Assembly: GCF_037038585.1 (NCBI RefSeq)
Contig: NC_092520.1
Span: 5,778,001 to 5,842,000, forward strand
Direction of reading: 5' to 3'
Length of the DNA: 64,000 nucleotides
DNA from: Patagioenas fasciata
Taxonomy: Eukaryota > Chordata > Aves > Columbiformes > Columbidae
A program made the translations under genes and the position numbers. Shown piece by piece: positions 10,742-23,095 of the stretch (positions are counted from its first letter, which is position 1; every line of letters begins with the position of its first letter). The notes under the pieces were generated by a model. It did no database searches. It saw only the letters and a program-made list of their open reading frames with translations, and had not been told where the DNA came from.

Positions 10742-12472
10742 AATCAATTAGGTTTCCCTTGACTGAAGGATAATAAAGAGACAAGTGACCAGGGCTTAGA
10801 CTAATGTGTCCATTGATGGACCTCACTAGTAAAATCAAGTTGTCCACTACCAGCATTGCAGGGATCTGTTGACAATGATGATCTAGGACTTATACATTTA
10901 ATGAAGAGCCCATATTATATAAAACCGTATTTTCACTTCAGAACCTCTGTAAGAAAGAGTTACACCCTTCTGACTCCAGACAGACTTCATAGCTTTAGTG
11001 TTTCTAATTCACAGTCCCAGCCAAAGCATGAGCTGGAGTAATTGAAAAACCGTTGTATCACTGTGCTCCTTACAGACAAGATAACCAGCACAAAATGTTC
11101 CTTTCCTCCCTCAGGTCTACCCTCCCCTCCCTTGGATTGAGGAGTTAGTCCAGTGTGTTCCCTTGCTCACTAAATTGCCACTTAGAGGAAGACACTGTTA
11201 AACATGGTCACCTCTGATGATCTGCCTTCTACACAGTGATAAAGTCATCAGGGGGCCACTAGATAAGCCAGCTAAAGAGGGTCAAGAAGGCTGTCCTCTA
11301 CTTGATAGCAGCATCTTAATAGCTTTCTAAAAACAGTGGGCCATCAAGTACCCAGACAATTTAATTTCATTTCTCAGCTGGAAAATAAGTACGGTAGTTG
11401 CTTTCATTCAGAAAATAGAGGAAAAAGGAGAGCTCATCTGCCCATTGATTCATTTGTTCACTTGTTTCCCGTGTTTACTTTGATGCACTGCAAGCTGCAA
11501 ACTTTCAGAAAACTTTCTAAGCTGATACATGATGACACTTTCCTGCACCATCAATATTATCCGTGAGTCTTTTGTAAGCTCTTAGGGTGCTCAGTTATCT
11601 TGTGATGGTATAGAAAATACCTAGATAATATTCAGAGATGATAGTGATTGCACAACAGTTTCTGCTCCTCTACCTATTAGTAATACAGCTAATAACATTG
11701 AAGTATGGAGTTGGACACCTCTGTCTCCTCAAGCTTTTGAAAAAGTCCCATGCTGAATTAGTTTTTAAATTTGGCATACATTGCAATAAAGTGAGAGCAA
11801 CTCCAGAGTCTTTCAGAGTTTCTTGCAGACTTGTGCAGAGATGGACAGGCCAACTGTTAAAGCATAGTCTGTAGAGAACAGTTAAACAAAAATCTGTCAA
11901 TGCCCCAGCTTTTCCCAGCTTCTTCACAAGTGGTTCAGGCCAGACATCCATTCGTTTTGTCCTTAACTGGATTGAAATTATATTTGATTATGTGAACAGC
12001 AATGATGGGAGTTTTGTATGAGGGGTTTTTTTGTGTATCTTTTAGGAAGTTGACAAATGACTTAACAGAGATTTGCTTTCTGCTTTGCTCAGTGCTCATC
12101 ACAGTGTGTTTGCAGCCCCAAAGTACAACCACAGTAAGGATTCCAGCCACAGGGCTCCCCACAGCAAAGCTGTGAGATTGATGTGGATTGGCAGCAGAGC
12201 AACAGACAGTCTGGAAGGGAAAGAGCAAACCTGTGATTTATCTGTCAAATCTGGGATATGTTGTAGACAGTGTCTTACAGTAGTATTTAAACCATATTTT
12301 GCTCCAGTGATGGACTTTAGCCAGTACTTTGGTATACCTACAGCTCTTCAGCCCTGCATACTAGACTTGATAAGCTGAAGACATGCCTAAAAGTCTACAA
12401 CTTAATGAAGAGGACTCCATCAGTGCTGGGATACATGGCACTTAACCACAGGAAATAATGGTTCTTACTTAC

Positions 12473-12506
12473 CTTGATGGAACTATTTTGACTAGTCAAC
12501 AAATGT
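12473..12506 (-). other. Splice-flanked 34-nt segment (possible microexon)
   Basis: On the minus strand a pyrimidine-rich run ending in CTACACAG is followed by 34 nt ending in CAAG and then a consensus GTAAGT donor (plus-strand ACTTAC at 12467-12472). Both sites are good. In 64 kb of two strands such pairs are expected by chance, so this is only a candidate. Confidence 0.15.
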
Positions 12507-13681
12507 CTGTGTAGCAAACAAAAAACTTAAATAATAATTATTATGTCCCTTACGGTTTTCTAACCTACAATACATGCTTTTTTAAATTGTTGAGTGTGAA
12601 TACTTTCAAATAAGTAAGGACAGTCTGGAAATCCCTTAAAGTGCTCCCACCAATGTCATACTGGCAGAGTCTTTTATATTCTGTGCAACTTTGCAGGCAG
12701 AAATCTCATCAAGGTACCAAATTAAATTGTCATGCTTCTCTGTGACTCCTGAACTACTGGCACGCCCCAGCTGTAGTGCATGTTATTAATAACACCAAGT
12801 TGTCGGGAAAACAGTTTCCAGGTCATATTGTAAAGGCATCTAATTGGTAACAATGAATGACAGATTCCCTTTAAAGTTCAGGACATAACTGGATGTGCCA
12901 CACAATGATGCAAAATACTGAGATAGCCAAGAGGAAGACCTAGTTTTGGCCCAGCTGTATCTCACTGAAACCCTTCTCAAAAGCCAAACCAAAGTATTTG
13001 CAGAGAATCTTAGGTATTCAAATGCTTCATTTTCCAGGCAGGAATCAGTTGCAGGCAGTGCAGCAGGAGAATGAATAAATAATGTGGGTCATAGCTGATA
13101 ATTATTGTTAATCTATAATAACTAGCTAACCAAACAGAAAGTAAAGGTTACATTTCAAGAGGTGTTGAGATATTATCGATAGGTTCACATGACCAAATTA
13201 AGACCACCAAGCTTCTACCTTAGGTTCCCTCTTTAATTCGTGGAGAAACAGAGGCACTGTTAAGGCATGATTCCTCACATCTTAAAGGGAACATCCACAA
13301 TAGCTGTGATCGATCACTCTTTTAATAGTGCCTTGGCCTTAGCATCAAGCATAAATACAGCCTAAGGTAACCAGCTTAGATGGACACATCTAAGTTTAAG
13401 CGAGATGAACCCCAGCCTTTGAGAATGAAGGCCACATAAGACATGACCCACCCAGAAGATGGGTGGAAGGACCTATGCAGCAGGTGGGTAAGTTTGATAG
13501 CCAAACTGTCCCAGACTACAACTTCTCCCTCAGTGGTCACAGCTTCATATGCAGGAATAACCAAAAAACATATAAAAGACTCTTTGAATTCTTCTTTGTA
13601 TTGCTCAGCTTATTAATTCAACCTTCTACTAATTCTAATAACTAAGGTGTAACCTATAGCCATTTGGGACCTGCCTTTCAG

Positions 13682-13731
13682 GCAGCCCCCAGGGACAGGA
13701 GACACATAGGATTTGAACAACATCTCCTGGG
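13682..13731 (+). other. Splice-flanked 50-nt segment (possible exon)
   Basis: CCTTTCAG precedes the segment, and GGG followed by a consensus GTAAGT donor (from 13732) ends it. One of the three frames is open across the segment (AAPRDRRHIGFEQHLLG). The polypyrimidine tract is short. The peptide is not recognised. It could be a lncRNA exon, a coding exon or a decoy. Confidence 0.15.
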
Positions 13732-13879
13732 GTAAGTACCAAGCAGAGTGTCTACATCCCATGAGTGCAACATCACTTCTAGTTTGAGGACAGAGAGGAT
13801 TTTAAGTAGTACACAAATGCAGCCATATCATTCTACAGCAGGGTGTATTTCACCCTCGGTGCTCATCATCTGCAAAAGG

Positions 13880-14340
13880 ATTTGGAGATGCACAGAGTTT
13901 AAGGCCAGAGGGATCTCTCACCAACCCTTCCCAACACACAGACAAAACAGCTATTCCCAGGAGGTAGATTAAGCCTTTCTGAAAGATAGCTGGTCTTGTT
14001 TTAAAGAACCAGAATGATTATGAGTCTGCCACCCTCTTGGTAAGGTGTTGCAATGCTTAATTACGCTCACTGCTAGAAAATTACACATTCCTTCAAGGTT
14101 GAATTTGTTTAACTTCTTCTTCCAGCCAATGAATCTTTTTTGTCCATGGTTTGTAACACCAAAAAGACCTCCCTGTCTAAAACTTTATTCAGGCACTGGT
14201 GTCTGCATACCGAAGCCAAGTCTATGTCAATCTGTACTTTGATAAACAGCAGACAGTGAACTCCTTAAACTCTGTATCACATAAGATGTGTTCCTGGCTC
14301 TTATTTTTGAGCTTCCTCTCAATTTTCTGAGGGTGTCTCC
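13880..14340 (-). mobile_element. Very old CR1 LINE 3' fragment
   Basis: The plus strand reads in order: GGCCAGAGGGATC, CTTGGTAAGGTGTTGCAATG, CTTAATTACGCTCACTG, CTTCTTCTTCCAGCCAATGA, GAACTCCTTAAACTCT, and TTTTGAGCTTCCTCTCAATT. I recognise this order as the reverse complement of the 3' part of an ancient reptilian/archosaur CR1 (in better-preserved copies GGCCAGAAGGGACC, TTGGTAAGTTGTTCCAATG, TTAATTACCCTCACTG and so on). Divergence is high and no frame is intact. It belongs to an older CR1 lineage than the copies at 15.3, 35.4 and 43 kb. Confidence 0.72.
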
Positions 14341-15302
14341 CATTGCTCTCCAACCCAAGGAAAGAGAAACGAGACAGGATGACTAGGTTTGGGACAGTGG
14401 GGGATCTTGTGAGTCTGGTAGCATTTGATCCTTAATGTGCCAAACGGGAACTAAACATGGTTATTGGGTTTCACTTGTTGTCTTAACACTCTTTTGTCTC
14501 CATCCAAGCCTCATTAGGACCTGCACTTCTCTAGTTGAACCACACAGTTCTGTCTATTTTAGGTTAGGTTATATACTCTCCATATAAGTCTCTGATTTTT
14601 TCACTACCACTTTGTCTGATTTTAACTAAACTTATTTTTTTCCCTCTAAGATACAGAGGTTAATTGTTGCACTGTATGATTAAAAAAATAAATAAATAAA
14701 TCAGACTTAAATTTACTGTTACACAATTTCGCTGGATAATTCATTTGTTTTGTTTTGTTAATATGGTTCCTGCCAGGTTAAATGGAAAAACCTGGTTCAT
14801 TTTCTCAATACAAAACTTTTCCTATACAAGAGTAGCTAATCATACCCCTTTTCTCTCTCTGAATTACAGTTTCAATCTTCCTTCTCTTATGTAGAAAGTC
14901 TCTCCTCAACTATAGCAAATTTCATCATTGCTATTTCTGCTGCATCTGTCTGAAGTTAATACTGAACACATGCAAAATTATACCATTATTCCAAAAATGT
15001 TTAAATATTATTTTTATAGATAGCAAACATAACATGTAATATTTTGCCTGCCTTTTTGACTGCCATTAATCTATTACGTATAGAAGTTTTCATTCTGTAC
15101 AACCAGTATGAACTTTTTTTATTGAGGTGCAGGTGTGCAGTCACTCAGCAATCAGGTAATACATCAGGAAAACCCTGAAATCACCTTTCTCATAGTCAGG
15201 TTGTCTAAGAGCTTTGAAGTTTAACCTTTGTTGCAACTAAAATTATGAAACCAGTGGCAGCGAGGCTGTAGAAATGATACATCAGAGCATGAATGTAGAT
15301 AT
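14341..15302. other. Unique non-coding DNA
   Basis: T-rich sequence between two CR1 copies. It includes a small (AAAT)n at 14686-14701. It may hold eroded CR1 continuing upstream of the 13.88-14.34 kb copy, but I cannot align it by eye. Confidence 0.45.
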
Positions 15303-15845
15303 GTGGTGCCCCTCTGCTCCGCTCTGGTGAGACCCCCCTGCAGTGCTGGTCCAGCTCTGGGTCCTCAGCACAGGACACACATGGACCTGCTGGAGAGGGG
15401 CCAGAGGAGCCCCAGGAATGATGCGAGACTGGAACAGCTCTGCTGGGAGGACAGGCTGAGAGAGTTGGGGTGTTCAGCTGGAGAAGAGAAACTCCGATAA
15501 GACCTTATTGTGGCTTTTCCATACTTAAAGGTGGCTCATAAGAAAGATGGGGACAGACGTTTTAGTAGGGCCTGTAGTGACAGGACAAGGGGTGATGGTT
15601 TTAAACTACTGGTGGGGAGACTCAGGCTGGACATGAGGAAGAAATTGTTGCCCCTGAGGGCGGTGAGAGCCTGACCCAGGTTGGCCAGAGAGGTGGTGGA
15701 TGAACCATCCCTGGAGACATCCCAGGCCAGGCTGGACGGGGCTCTGAGCAACCTGAGCTGGTGAAGATGTCCCTGCTCATGGCAGGGGTGGCACTGGATG
15801 AGCTTTGAAGGTCCCTTCCAACCCAGACTATCCTATGATTCTACA
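15303..15845 (+). mobile_element. CR1 LINE 3' fragment
   Basis: Starts inside ORF2 at the PLCSALVRP-like segment and runs through the GDRRF-like region to the CR1 end: CTGGACGGGGCTCTGAGCAA, GAAGGTCCCTTCCAACCCAG, then CCTATGATTCTAC. About 540 bp of the 3' end remain. ORF2 is broken by frameshifts. It shares the GGCTCTGAGCAACCTGA signature with the copies at 33.77 and 35.42 kb, which suggests one subfamily. No promoter region is present, so it is an inactive 5'-truncated insertion. Confidence 0.93.
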
Positions 15846-17233
15846 AGGTGGGAAGAAGCGGTTTTTTTGCATAAGAAGGGGGTGCCACTTCTAGCATTTT
15901 TGCCACTGACATGAGCAAAGGGGAAAGAAAAAAAGGAAAAGCAAAAAAATCCTGACAAAATTATTCACCAGCTCGGATGAGATTGCATCTGCAAAATCTG
16001 CACAGTAACAATTCCTGGGAAGCGCTGGTAGCAACACAACCCTGACTGGGGCCCTGCAACTCTAATCAGCTTCGTGATGCTGTGGGCGATGCTGCGAAAG
16101 CCGTGCCTTGCAGGAGCAACGCTGTGACCGCAGTGATGGATGATTCCCCAAATGCTGCTACAGGCACTGCAAGGAAGGTTTCAGAATGGCAGGAAACAGG
16201 TTGTGGGTAAGGGAGGGATGAAAAAGGAGACAGTGGATAAATATATAAATAAAACCTGAGAAAGACAGGCAGAAGAACTGATAACCACGTGGGGTTATAT
16301 GTTATAAGTGGTTATAAGTGGCAAAAGAATGCTTCCCAGTCATGTACAGAAGAGGAAAGGGGTAAGAGGGAAGAAGGAAAATACTAAGATGCCACTGGAA
16401 ATGGAAAATAAACCCAAACAAACTAAGAGATAAATATCTGAACAGCAGAAGGACTGGTGTTTGTGAAAAAAATACAATAAAAAAAAAGAAAAAGGTACCA
16501 CTGTAGAAAGGTCATGGGTAAACAGTAAAAGTGGTGTATGATGGCTATTTAGATTTGGTAAGAATAGTCTAATTCCCATCGGACAATGAGAAACTAAGGG
16601 CTAGTAGAAAAGGGATACTTAAGAAAAAGATCTAGTTTCTCTCTTTACTATGACAATGCCTCTGCCAATATGCAGCCATGGGAAAGCTATTTTAATATTG
16701 TGAGTCTTATTTCTGTTTTACATAAAAGAGAACCATGTCAGGCACACCAAGTAGTATACAGTTATGGGAGAATTAACCATAACAACAGCATGGTGAGTAA
16801 ATTGTATCATTGGGGGAAAGTAAGGCACAAGAAATACAAGATCAGAAATTTGACATCCACGCACATTTTAAACTCAGTAGTTCAAGACTTTTAATTTAAA
16901 CTGGTTGCCTAATTGTTCAGTAGTTCATTGTAATAGGGTAGAAACAGAATTTCCCTAAAGTGAGGTTCCTGTTCTATTTAAAAAGAACGGCAAGAATGTA
17001 AACAAGGAATTTCTGTAGTTCTAACATAAGTGATCGTAGTCTCAAACTGTATCTTTCTGATCACTCTCAATATCCATTGCCTCCTGCAGGAGCTTAGCCA
17101 GTTTGGATTTGAGCTGCAAGCCTCTCCCCAGCACTCCAAAGCTCACTGACCTCAGTGACCCCAAAATGTTCACATTTCCCAGACAGCCAGAATGAGTTCT
17201 GGGTTCTCTCATCTGCCCAGAGTCTTTTTGCAG

Positions 17234-17275
17234 ATTTTTCTGGTTGGCAAATAGGAAAATGTACCTAAGGCTGAG
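17234..17275 (+). other. Splice-flanked 42-nt segment (possible exon)
   Basis: TCTTTTTGCAG precedes it, and CTGAG then GTAAGT (from 17276) follows. One frame is open across all 42 nt, beginning after a single base (FFWLANRKMYLRL). 42 nt is a multiple of three. The peptide is not recognised. Confidence 0.13.
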
Positions 17276-17989
17276 GTAAGTGCCCCTTTGCAGGTGCTTC
17301 AAAGGAAGAGCACTCCTGTGGGTTTCTGTCTCCCACCTCCCACCCCCCATGGCTCTAGAGCTAGTTCAGGGCAAAATCTGGCCTAAACACCCTGTTCTCA
17401 ACCTCTTTTTTTGCTCATGGGTGTAAAAACTGCCCACAAGGACTAACACAGGTGGACACAGGTGACCTAGCACAGGTCAAGCATATTTATGGCATCACCT
17501 TCCCCTGATAATTTCCCCACCCAGATTTCCAGGATGCTAAAAAACAGCATGTGATTTAGTTCAGTCTACATGCAAATGCATGATGGAAAGACCTTGAGGA
17601 GGCTGTTAAATAAAGATCCCAGTTATGAGCACTGGGATATCATCTCTAATAAGGCAGGAAGCAAATGGCCTTCCTTCTTCTTCCCACTCCTTCAAGCTAA
17701 AGTACTCACCTTTGTGTACACACACACTGGGTACCACTCATCTTAAGGACACAGATGATGAAAACTTGCACTGCACTCAGGTAATGTGCATTAAAGAGGT
17801 TTTATCTGGTGCAAATAAATACCACTTTACCATCTTTTTAGTATTTTAAAAAGTTCTTCCATAAAAAACATGGGCTTGATTTACTGGCATTAAATAAAGA
17901 AAAGATCTGGAGAGGCATCTATCTATCCTTCCATCCATCTATCATTAGATGTAATTTAATACTTAATGACATTTGTGATCATCATGCCA

Positions 17990-18170
17990 TGCTTGTAATT
18001 GAAAATGAATAATTGAAATTCCAATTACCACAGGGGTCAGCGTAAGGCAAATTCGTATAGTGACTTGCTAGGCAATAGCTTAAATTTGCAGTCATGTTAG
18101 GACTGCAAACAATGTGTTTCATTCTTCAATTATTTATTGGGAAATGTCGTCTTAATTTCTCTTAGCTGTT
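17990..18170. promoter_or_regulatory. Candidate conserved non-coding element, ATTA-rich
   Basis: Several homeodomain-type TAATTG/CAATTA cores occur close together, including an inverted pair GTAATTG (17995-18001) and CAATTAC (18022-18028) 20 nt apart, and ATAATTG at 18009-18015. The flanks keep several CpG (GTCAGCGTAAGG, ATTCGTATAG, TTTCTTCGAACAG). Motif density suggests, but does not show, an enhancer-like element. Confidence 0.2.
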
Positions 18171-21100
18171 TCTTCGAACAGTCAGGCCATTGTCCTGAAA
18201 GGCAGAAAACTTAGACTCCCTCATGCTCATTCAGCATCTAGCTGGAGAGTCCTGGATCAGCACTCCTGTGGGGGTCCCCACTGACATCTATCCTTACCAG
18301 AGCAACTGAAGGTACCACCAGCAAACCCAAGGCAATTCAATACCGGCCATATGTATTTTTCAGCATGAGGGAAATGGCAAGAAAGCGTAGAGCCATGAAA
18401 GACCAAGAATAAATTATACTAGTGGAACTAGCCCTAAATCATCGATCCTGGGCTTCAAACAACATCCAGTGGCAAATCATCAACATAACAAAAGAGACTC
18501 ATTTTCAGGCCATTAGCTGCTTGCAGTACAAGGAACTTTTCTGGCTTTCTCAGAAATTTGATCCCCTAATGACTACAGAAAGGGCATCAGGACAGAAAAT
18601 AATTACAGTCTGTCAGACAGTCTGGCATTCAACCTTCCACATGGTCCAGCAGACGGTGTCAAAGATTTGACCTCAAGGGGGTTTAAAGCACATTGTCAGA
18701 AAATACCCATCTAAATGGTCTATAGAGCATCCTACAGCTGATCGATGTCTTAAGTGAGCAATACTTAGCAGCTGGAATGTGTTTGATTAGTACATCTAAC
18801 CCCTGATTGATTGGTATTCTAAATAATTAATTGCCTTGTTCGTGGGGGAACAAAATAAAACTTTAATAAGTGACAAGGATCTCAGTGCCTCTGTAGCAGG
18901 CTACAAGGATGTTAGTTCTGCTTTTCACTGGTCGGCTTAAAATTAACATATGAAACCATCTGTATTTCCATCCAGAGCTGCAGAATTTTATTGTTTTCCT
19001 AATGTCCAAGAATTTAGTTTAGTGGCCATTTCCCTTAAACTTCCTTCACTTTCAGGAATTTTACATGTCTCTTTTCCTTATTTTTTAATTCAGCTGATCT
19101 TTTTAGAAAGGTGCAATGGTTTCAGGCATTAAAACCTGAACCCATGTCTTTTAACAAAGTTATGAATACAGCATATACTAATAGTTTTTTAATAGATTGC
19201 TGACCATCCCACATTAGACACATGAGTAAAAGCTAGTGTCGCTTAGCTTTGCTTTGCAACCACTGGGAATAGACACCTCCAGAAGGTAGCTGATCTAAGA
19301 TGCATCTCTTTTAAGTGCCTGGGTTTACAGAGTAACTTCTACACAATGTGTTAGGTTCTTTGTGCCCAAATACATCACATTGTGCTTTTGATCAAGAAAC
19401 TGTGGAGTGCCTCTGACAAGTTGCTGCAGATTCAGGCTCACAGGTAGAAAAGTACATGCAGGTTATGTTAACCAGCTCCCGCAGGAGGCTGATGTACAGT
19501 TCTTCATTAATAAAATCTGGAGGGACTGATTATTTCTGCAAGCACTGAAATGTGTGCACAGCCTGACCTGGAATGCAAACAAGATGGACTGGGATGATTT
19601 ACAGGTATCTCTGCAGAGATACCAGACTGAAGGCTAAAAGAAAATCAGTACCATTTTTTTTTTTTTTCTAGAAACAAAGGGAATGGAAGATTTTGATGGA
19701 GATAACTGGGAAAGGTTCATCTGAGCACAGAAATCACTCTCCTGTGACTAACGATCTCCCTCCTCCCTTCTCTCCGCCAGCAGTGTTGGGTGCCCCTAGC
19801 TCCAACCTCAGTCCATTGTACACTATCTCACCGAGACCTAGATTCATCTGTGAAGCAAACAAATCAATTTTTCCAAAACCTTCCTAAATATCTGTAAGCT
19901 AGGACATGCATTAGTGCTCTTCCCCATGTGGTACTCCATTATTCTCTCTCAGTCTGGGTCTCTTGGCAGGACTGGATCTGAGGCGTCAAAGGGCCAGTTA
20001 CTCTACCAGGGCACTCAGGTCCTGATTTTTTTTAGATTAAGAGGAACAGCCCCCTTCAAAATTTATCCATCATCCTTTTAAGCTTGGTACACCATCACTT
20101 CAGAGGACATAAAATGGTCAAGCTGAGTGCTGGTCCTTCATATTGAGTAAGCCCCTTCCAATGCAGGTCCACAGCATGGAAGAAATTTTTCTATTGCATT
20201 GTCAACTTAAAAACCTCTTGGCATCCAAATGGTAATGTGTTAAAATGATCTCTGTGTGGTTTGAGCCTGTGTTTTTTCGGTCAGCACTACCACATCGCCA
20301 GGCAGGTCACAATGTTGTTATTAGCATCAGATTTATAAGGACCATCAGTGGGTGAAGTGTCCTTGGAGAGGCTTTTTAAACAAACCTGATTTCAGCTTAT
20401 GGAACCAGACCATCATTATGTCTCTCACCAACCAAAGAATGTGTGTTTACATAAGAGGAGGCCACGGGTCAGAGGCAGAGAGCAGAAGCACAGACAGTGC
20501 AAATCAATATTTTTAGATAGTTTACTGTTAAATAAACTGTAAGACCAGGTCCAGCTGGTTTGAATCAGCTTCACCACTCTTGGTATCAATGGAAGAAGAA
20601 ACGTTTACTTGTATAGAAGTTATGGATCTCAGTGCAGTTATCTCAATAAACTTCTGTCTGGAAAACCTAGCAGCTTCTCGAATTAGTTATTCATTGAGAA
20701 TATGGGAGAGGTTTTCAGCTTCTTGGCTTGCAAATAAAGCAATTAAATAGTAATTTAGAAATCAAGTTAAGATCAAATATTTAAGTTCTCAAAGCCTTTA
20801 TGTAATCAGGGACTGGTGGGTGTCAAACAGATCGCAGGCCTGGAAAGATCTGTATTAAGAACAAGAGAAGCAGTTCTTCCGCCTCCTGACTCTCAGCCCA
20901 GGGTCCTGCCTTCTATGCACAGCAAAAAACAAAAGACAAAAAACTTCAGAGCAGAGAAACAGAAACAAATGCCATCTCAATAGCTGCCAAACTTAGGCAA
21001 TGTTTTCTTACACTGCTGCAAGATTGGCTGAAATGGTACGGTGGGTAGAAGAGTTACCTTTGCTCTGCTGCAGAGGGCAAAAGGAATTTAATGTCATGCA

Positions 21101-21886
21101 GAATACATTTCCTGCCATGCTTGGCAGCGATAGCGTCAGGGTTGTTCACCTGTTTCCTTGTGAGTCATGTCCAACTTTTGGACACGTATTTCCATATGTG
21201 TCTAACACAGCTTGAGGTGGGAACTAATGAAAAGCCTGTTTTTTGACGTGTTGATACATACAGCGCAGTTACCTAGCACAGATGCTGCTTTGCACATATT
21301 TCTATAGGCTGGATTTGTAAGTCAACAGGAGCCCTGGCTCAGCAATGCTCACTTGGGAACTCCCCACTCCAGGCTCTGAATTCTGCCAATACTCTGCACA
21401 ACTTCCATGAATACGTTAAATGCCTATAGATCATCTACCTTCTGGGAGGATTACTATAAGCCTTGTCTGATAACATAGCCAAAGAATTACAAAAATTCAA
21501 TTTTTTTAACCAGTGAAGCTTACAATGAGGCTTTTTTAAACCTCCCAGCTATCATGCTTTCTTTCTCCCGTCTTAGCTTTCACATACTACCTTGTAAAGT
21601 TTAACCTTCCATTTACTTTTTTCTTCATTGAAATAGAATTTATTTTATTTAGTAATTAAGACACAAAAACCCAAAGAAACAATCAAGTTACCTGAAGGCT
21701 AAATATTATAAGCAGTTCTACTCTCCTTACCACTGAAAGCCAAAACATTTTTTAAATTATTTTTTAAATCACAATGGTAAATGTTGATTCAAAAGCTCAA
21801 TTATACATCATTCCAATGGAAATTTGATTAAATCATCTAACTTCACAAAAATCTAGCCAGGATATGTATCTGATGGCTGCATTTTA

Positions 21887-21900
21887 ATTATTATTATTAT
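21887..21900 (+). repeat. Short (ATT)n
   Basis: About four to five ATT units in AT-rich unique DNA. Confidence 0.7.
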
Positions 21901-23038
21901 CAAGAGGAAATATTTATGCTATAATAGAATACAAAATTCCTGGTGGGACTTATTATTACTACTTCAACTCTTCTGCAGCAAGAATTCTCTGTATCTATGG
22001 GTAATAATATATAGTCTTACACCACTTAGTCAAATTTATTAATCAAACTTCACTCTACAGTGGACATCTTATTGACTTCTGCTCTGCTGGCTTTTTGTCA
22101 TTGCTGTCTTCATTGTCTTTTCATTTCCCAGTTTTCCCTGTATATTTTGGGCAACATTCCTATACAGAGAACCTCATTCAAGCAGCCACTCCAACCAGTG
22201 TAAGTTTGTGCATGAGGATACGCTTGGGTTCAAATTTAAAATAACGTAGTAACATATTTCACTGCAAAATTAAAATAAATACAAAACACTACCACTATTA
22301 TTTGGTCTTACCTCAGTCGTGCATGTTATGGCCATTAGTTTATGCTACTAAAGGAGTTTTGCGAGACTCTGTCTTCATTTCACCTTTTGATTCACAAGCT
22401 GAACCCAAAAAATCAAAAAGGAGTGACTATATCTTGGGCTGACCTAAATAAGTTTTCTTACTGTTTTTCTTCTTTCTGACAAAAAAAGAGTGGGATCAAC
22501 TGAAACATTTTACTTGGACTGAAATACCATGTTTTCATTTGTGGAGGTTGGAGTTTGCCTTCTTTCTTTTACATTACTATTTCTTTAGGCCAACAGGCTT
22601 AAACCAACGGTTTCTAGCAAGCCACTGAAATATTTCACGTCAATGTTTTCCTGATTTTCATTTTTTCTTCTCTCAGGCAGAGAGCTGTTAAAATACGTGG
22701 ATGTCACAGCACACTACACAGCAAACTACTCCAAAGTATTATACCCAATTCTGTTTTTACGGCCATTTAACCATAAGATCAGGACATACCACCAACAGCA
22801 GAAAGGAATTAAGACACACACACTCAGTACAAATTCATCCTGTCTATCTTCTGAGAGACAGGACAAACTTATTGTAAGAGGCACCTCCTTACACTTTCTC
22901 CGCAACAGTCATGTTCAACCTTTGTTATTCTGCAACCTCCTACAGATTTTGCACTGCAGCAAATACTTCCGTGTCACGTTTAAAAGTCCACTAAAAAATA
23001 TCTTTTTGTTTTTTCTTTGTTACCTTTTGAGTTCTCAG

Positions 23039-23095
23039 GATTTACAGACTCCTGGTCATCTTCAGAAAGAGAGCAGAAGGATGTCACTGAAAAGA
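23039..23095 (+). other. Cassette-exon-like 57-nt segment
   Basis: A long pyrimidine-rich tract (TTTTTGTTTTTTCTTTGTTA, then CCTTTTGAGTTCTCAG) ends at 23038, and a GTACGT donor starts at 23096. The 57 nt are a multiple of three. In phase 0 the peptide is DLQTPGHLQKESRRMSLKR, which includes an RRMS basophilic-kinase-type site. In phase 1 it is FTDSWSSSEREQKDVTEK. Neither is recognised. No neighbouring exon is identified. Base -1 of the donor is A rather than the preferred G. Confidence 0.22.

Larger units (their letters stand above)
6851..13879. other. Unique non-coding DNA, no gene seen
   Basis: Seven kilobases with only short, unrecognised open frames. It contains a (GT)n of about six units near 6918-6930, purine tract 9253-9295, an A-rich/(TA)n stretch at 10692-10741, a GACTTCAGT-type ancient repeat scrap at 7965-8004, and the splice-flanked segments at 12473-12506 (minus) and 13682-13731 (plus). 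No CR1 tail was found inside it. Confidence 0.55.

Noticed and set aside
15303..15500. 65-codon frame starting PLCSALVRP-like
   Set aside because: It is the broken CR1 ORF2 remnant, not a separate gene.
16000..16170. CpG island
   Set aside because: CpG is locally raised but the stretch is short and not strongly GC-rich.
16640..16730. MIR-like 3' core (GGGAAAGCTATT, then TCTGTTTTACATAAAA)
   Set aside because: Similarity too weak and not colinear over enough bases to call.
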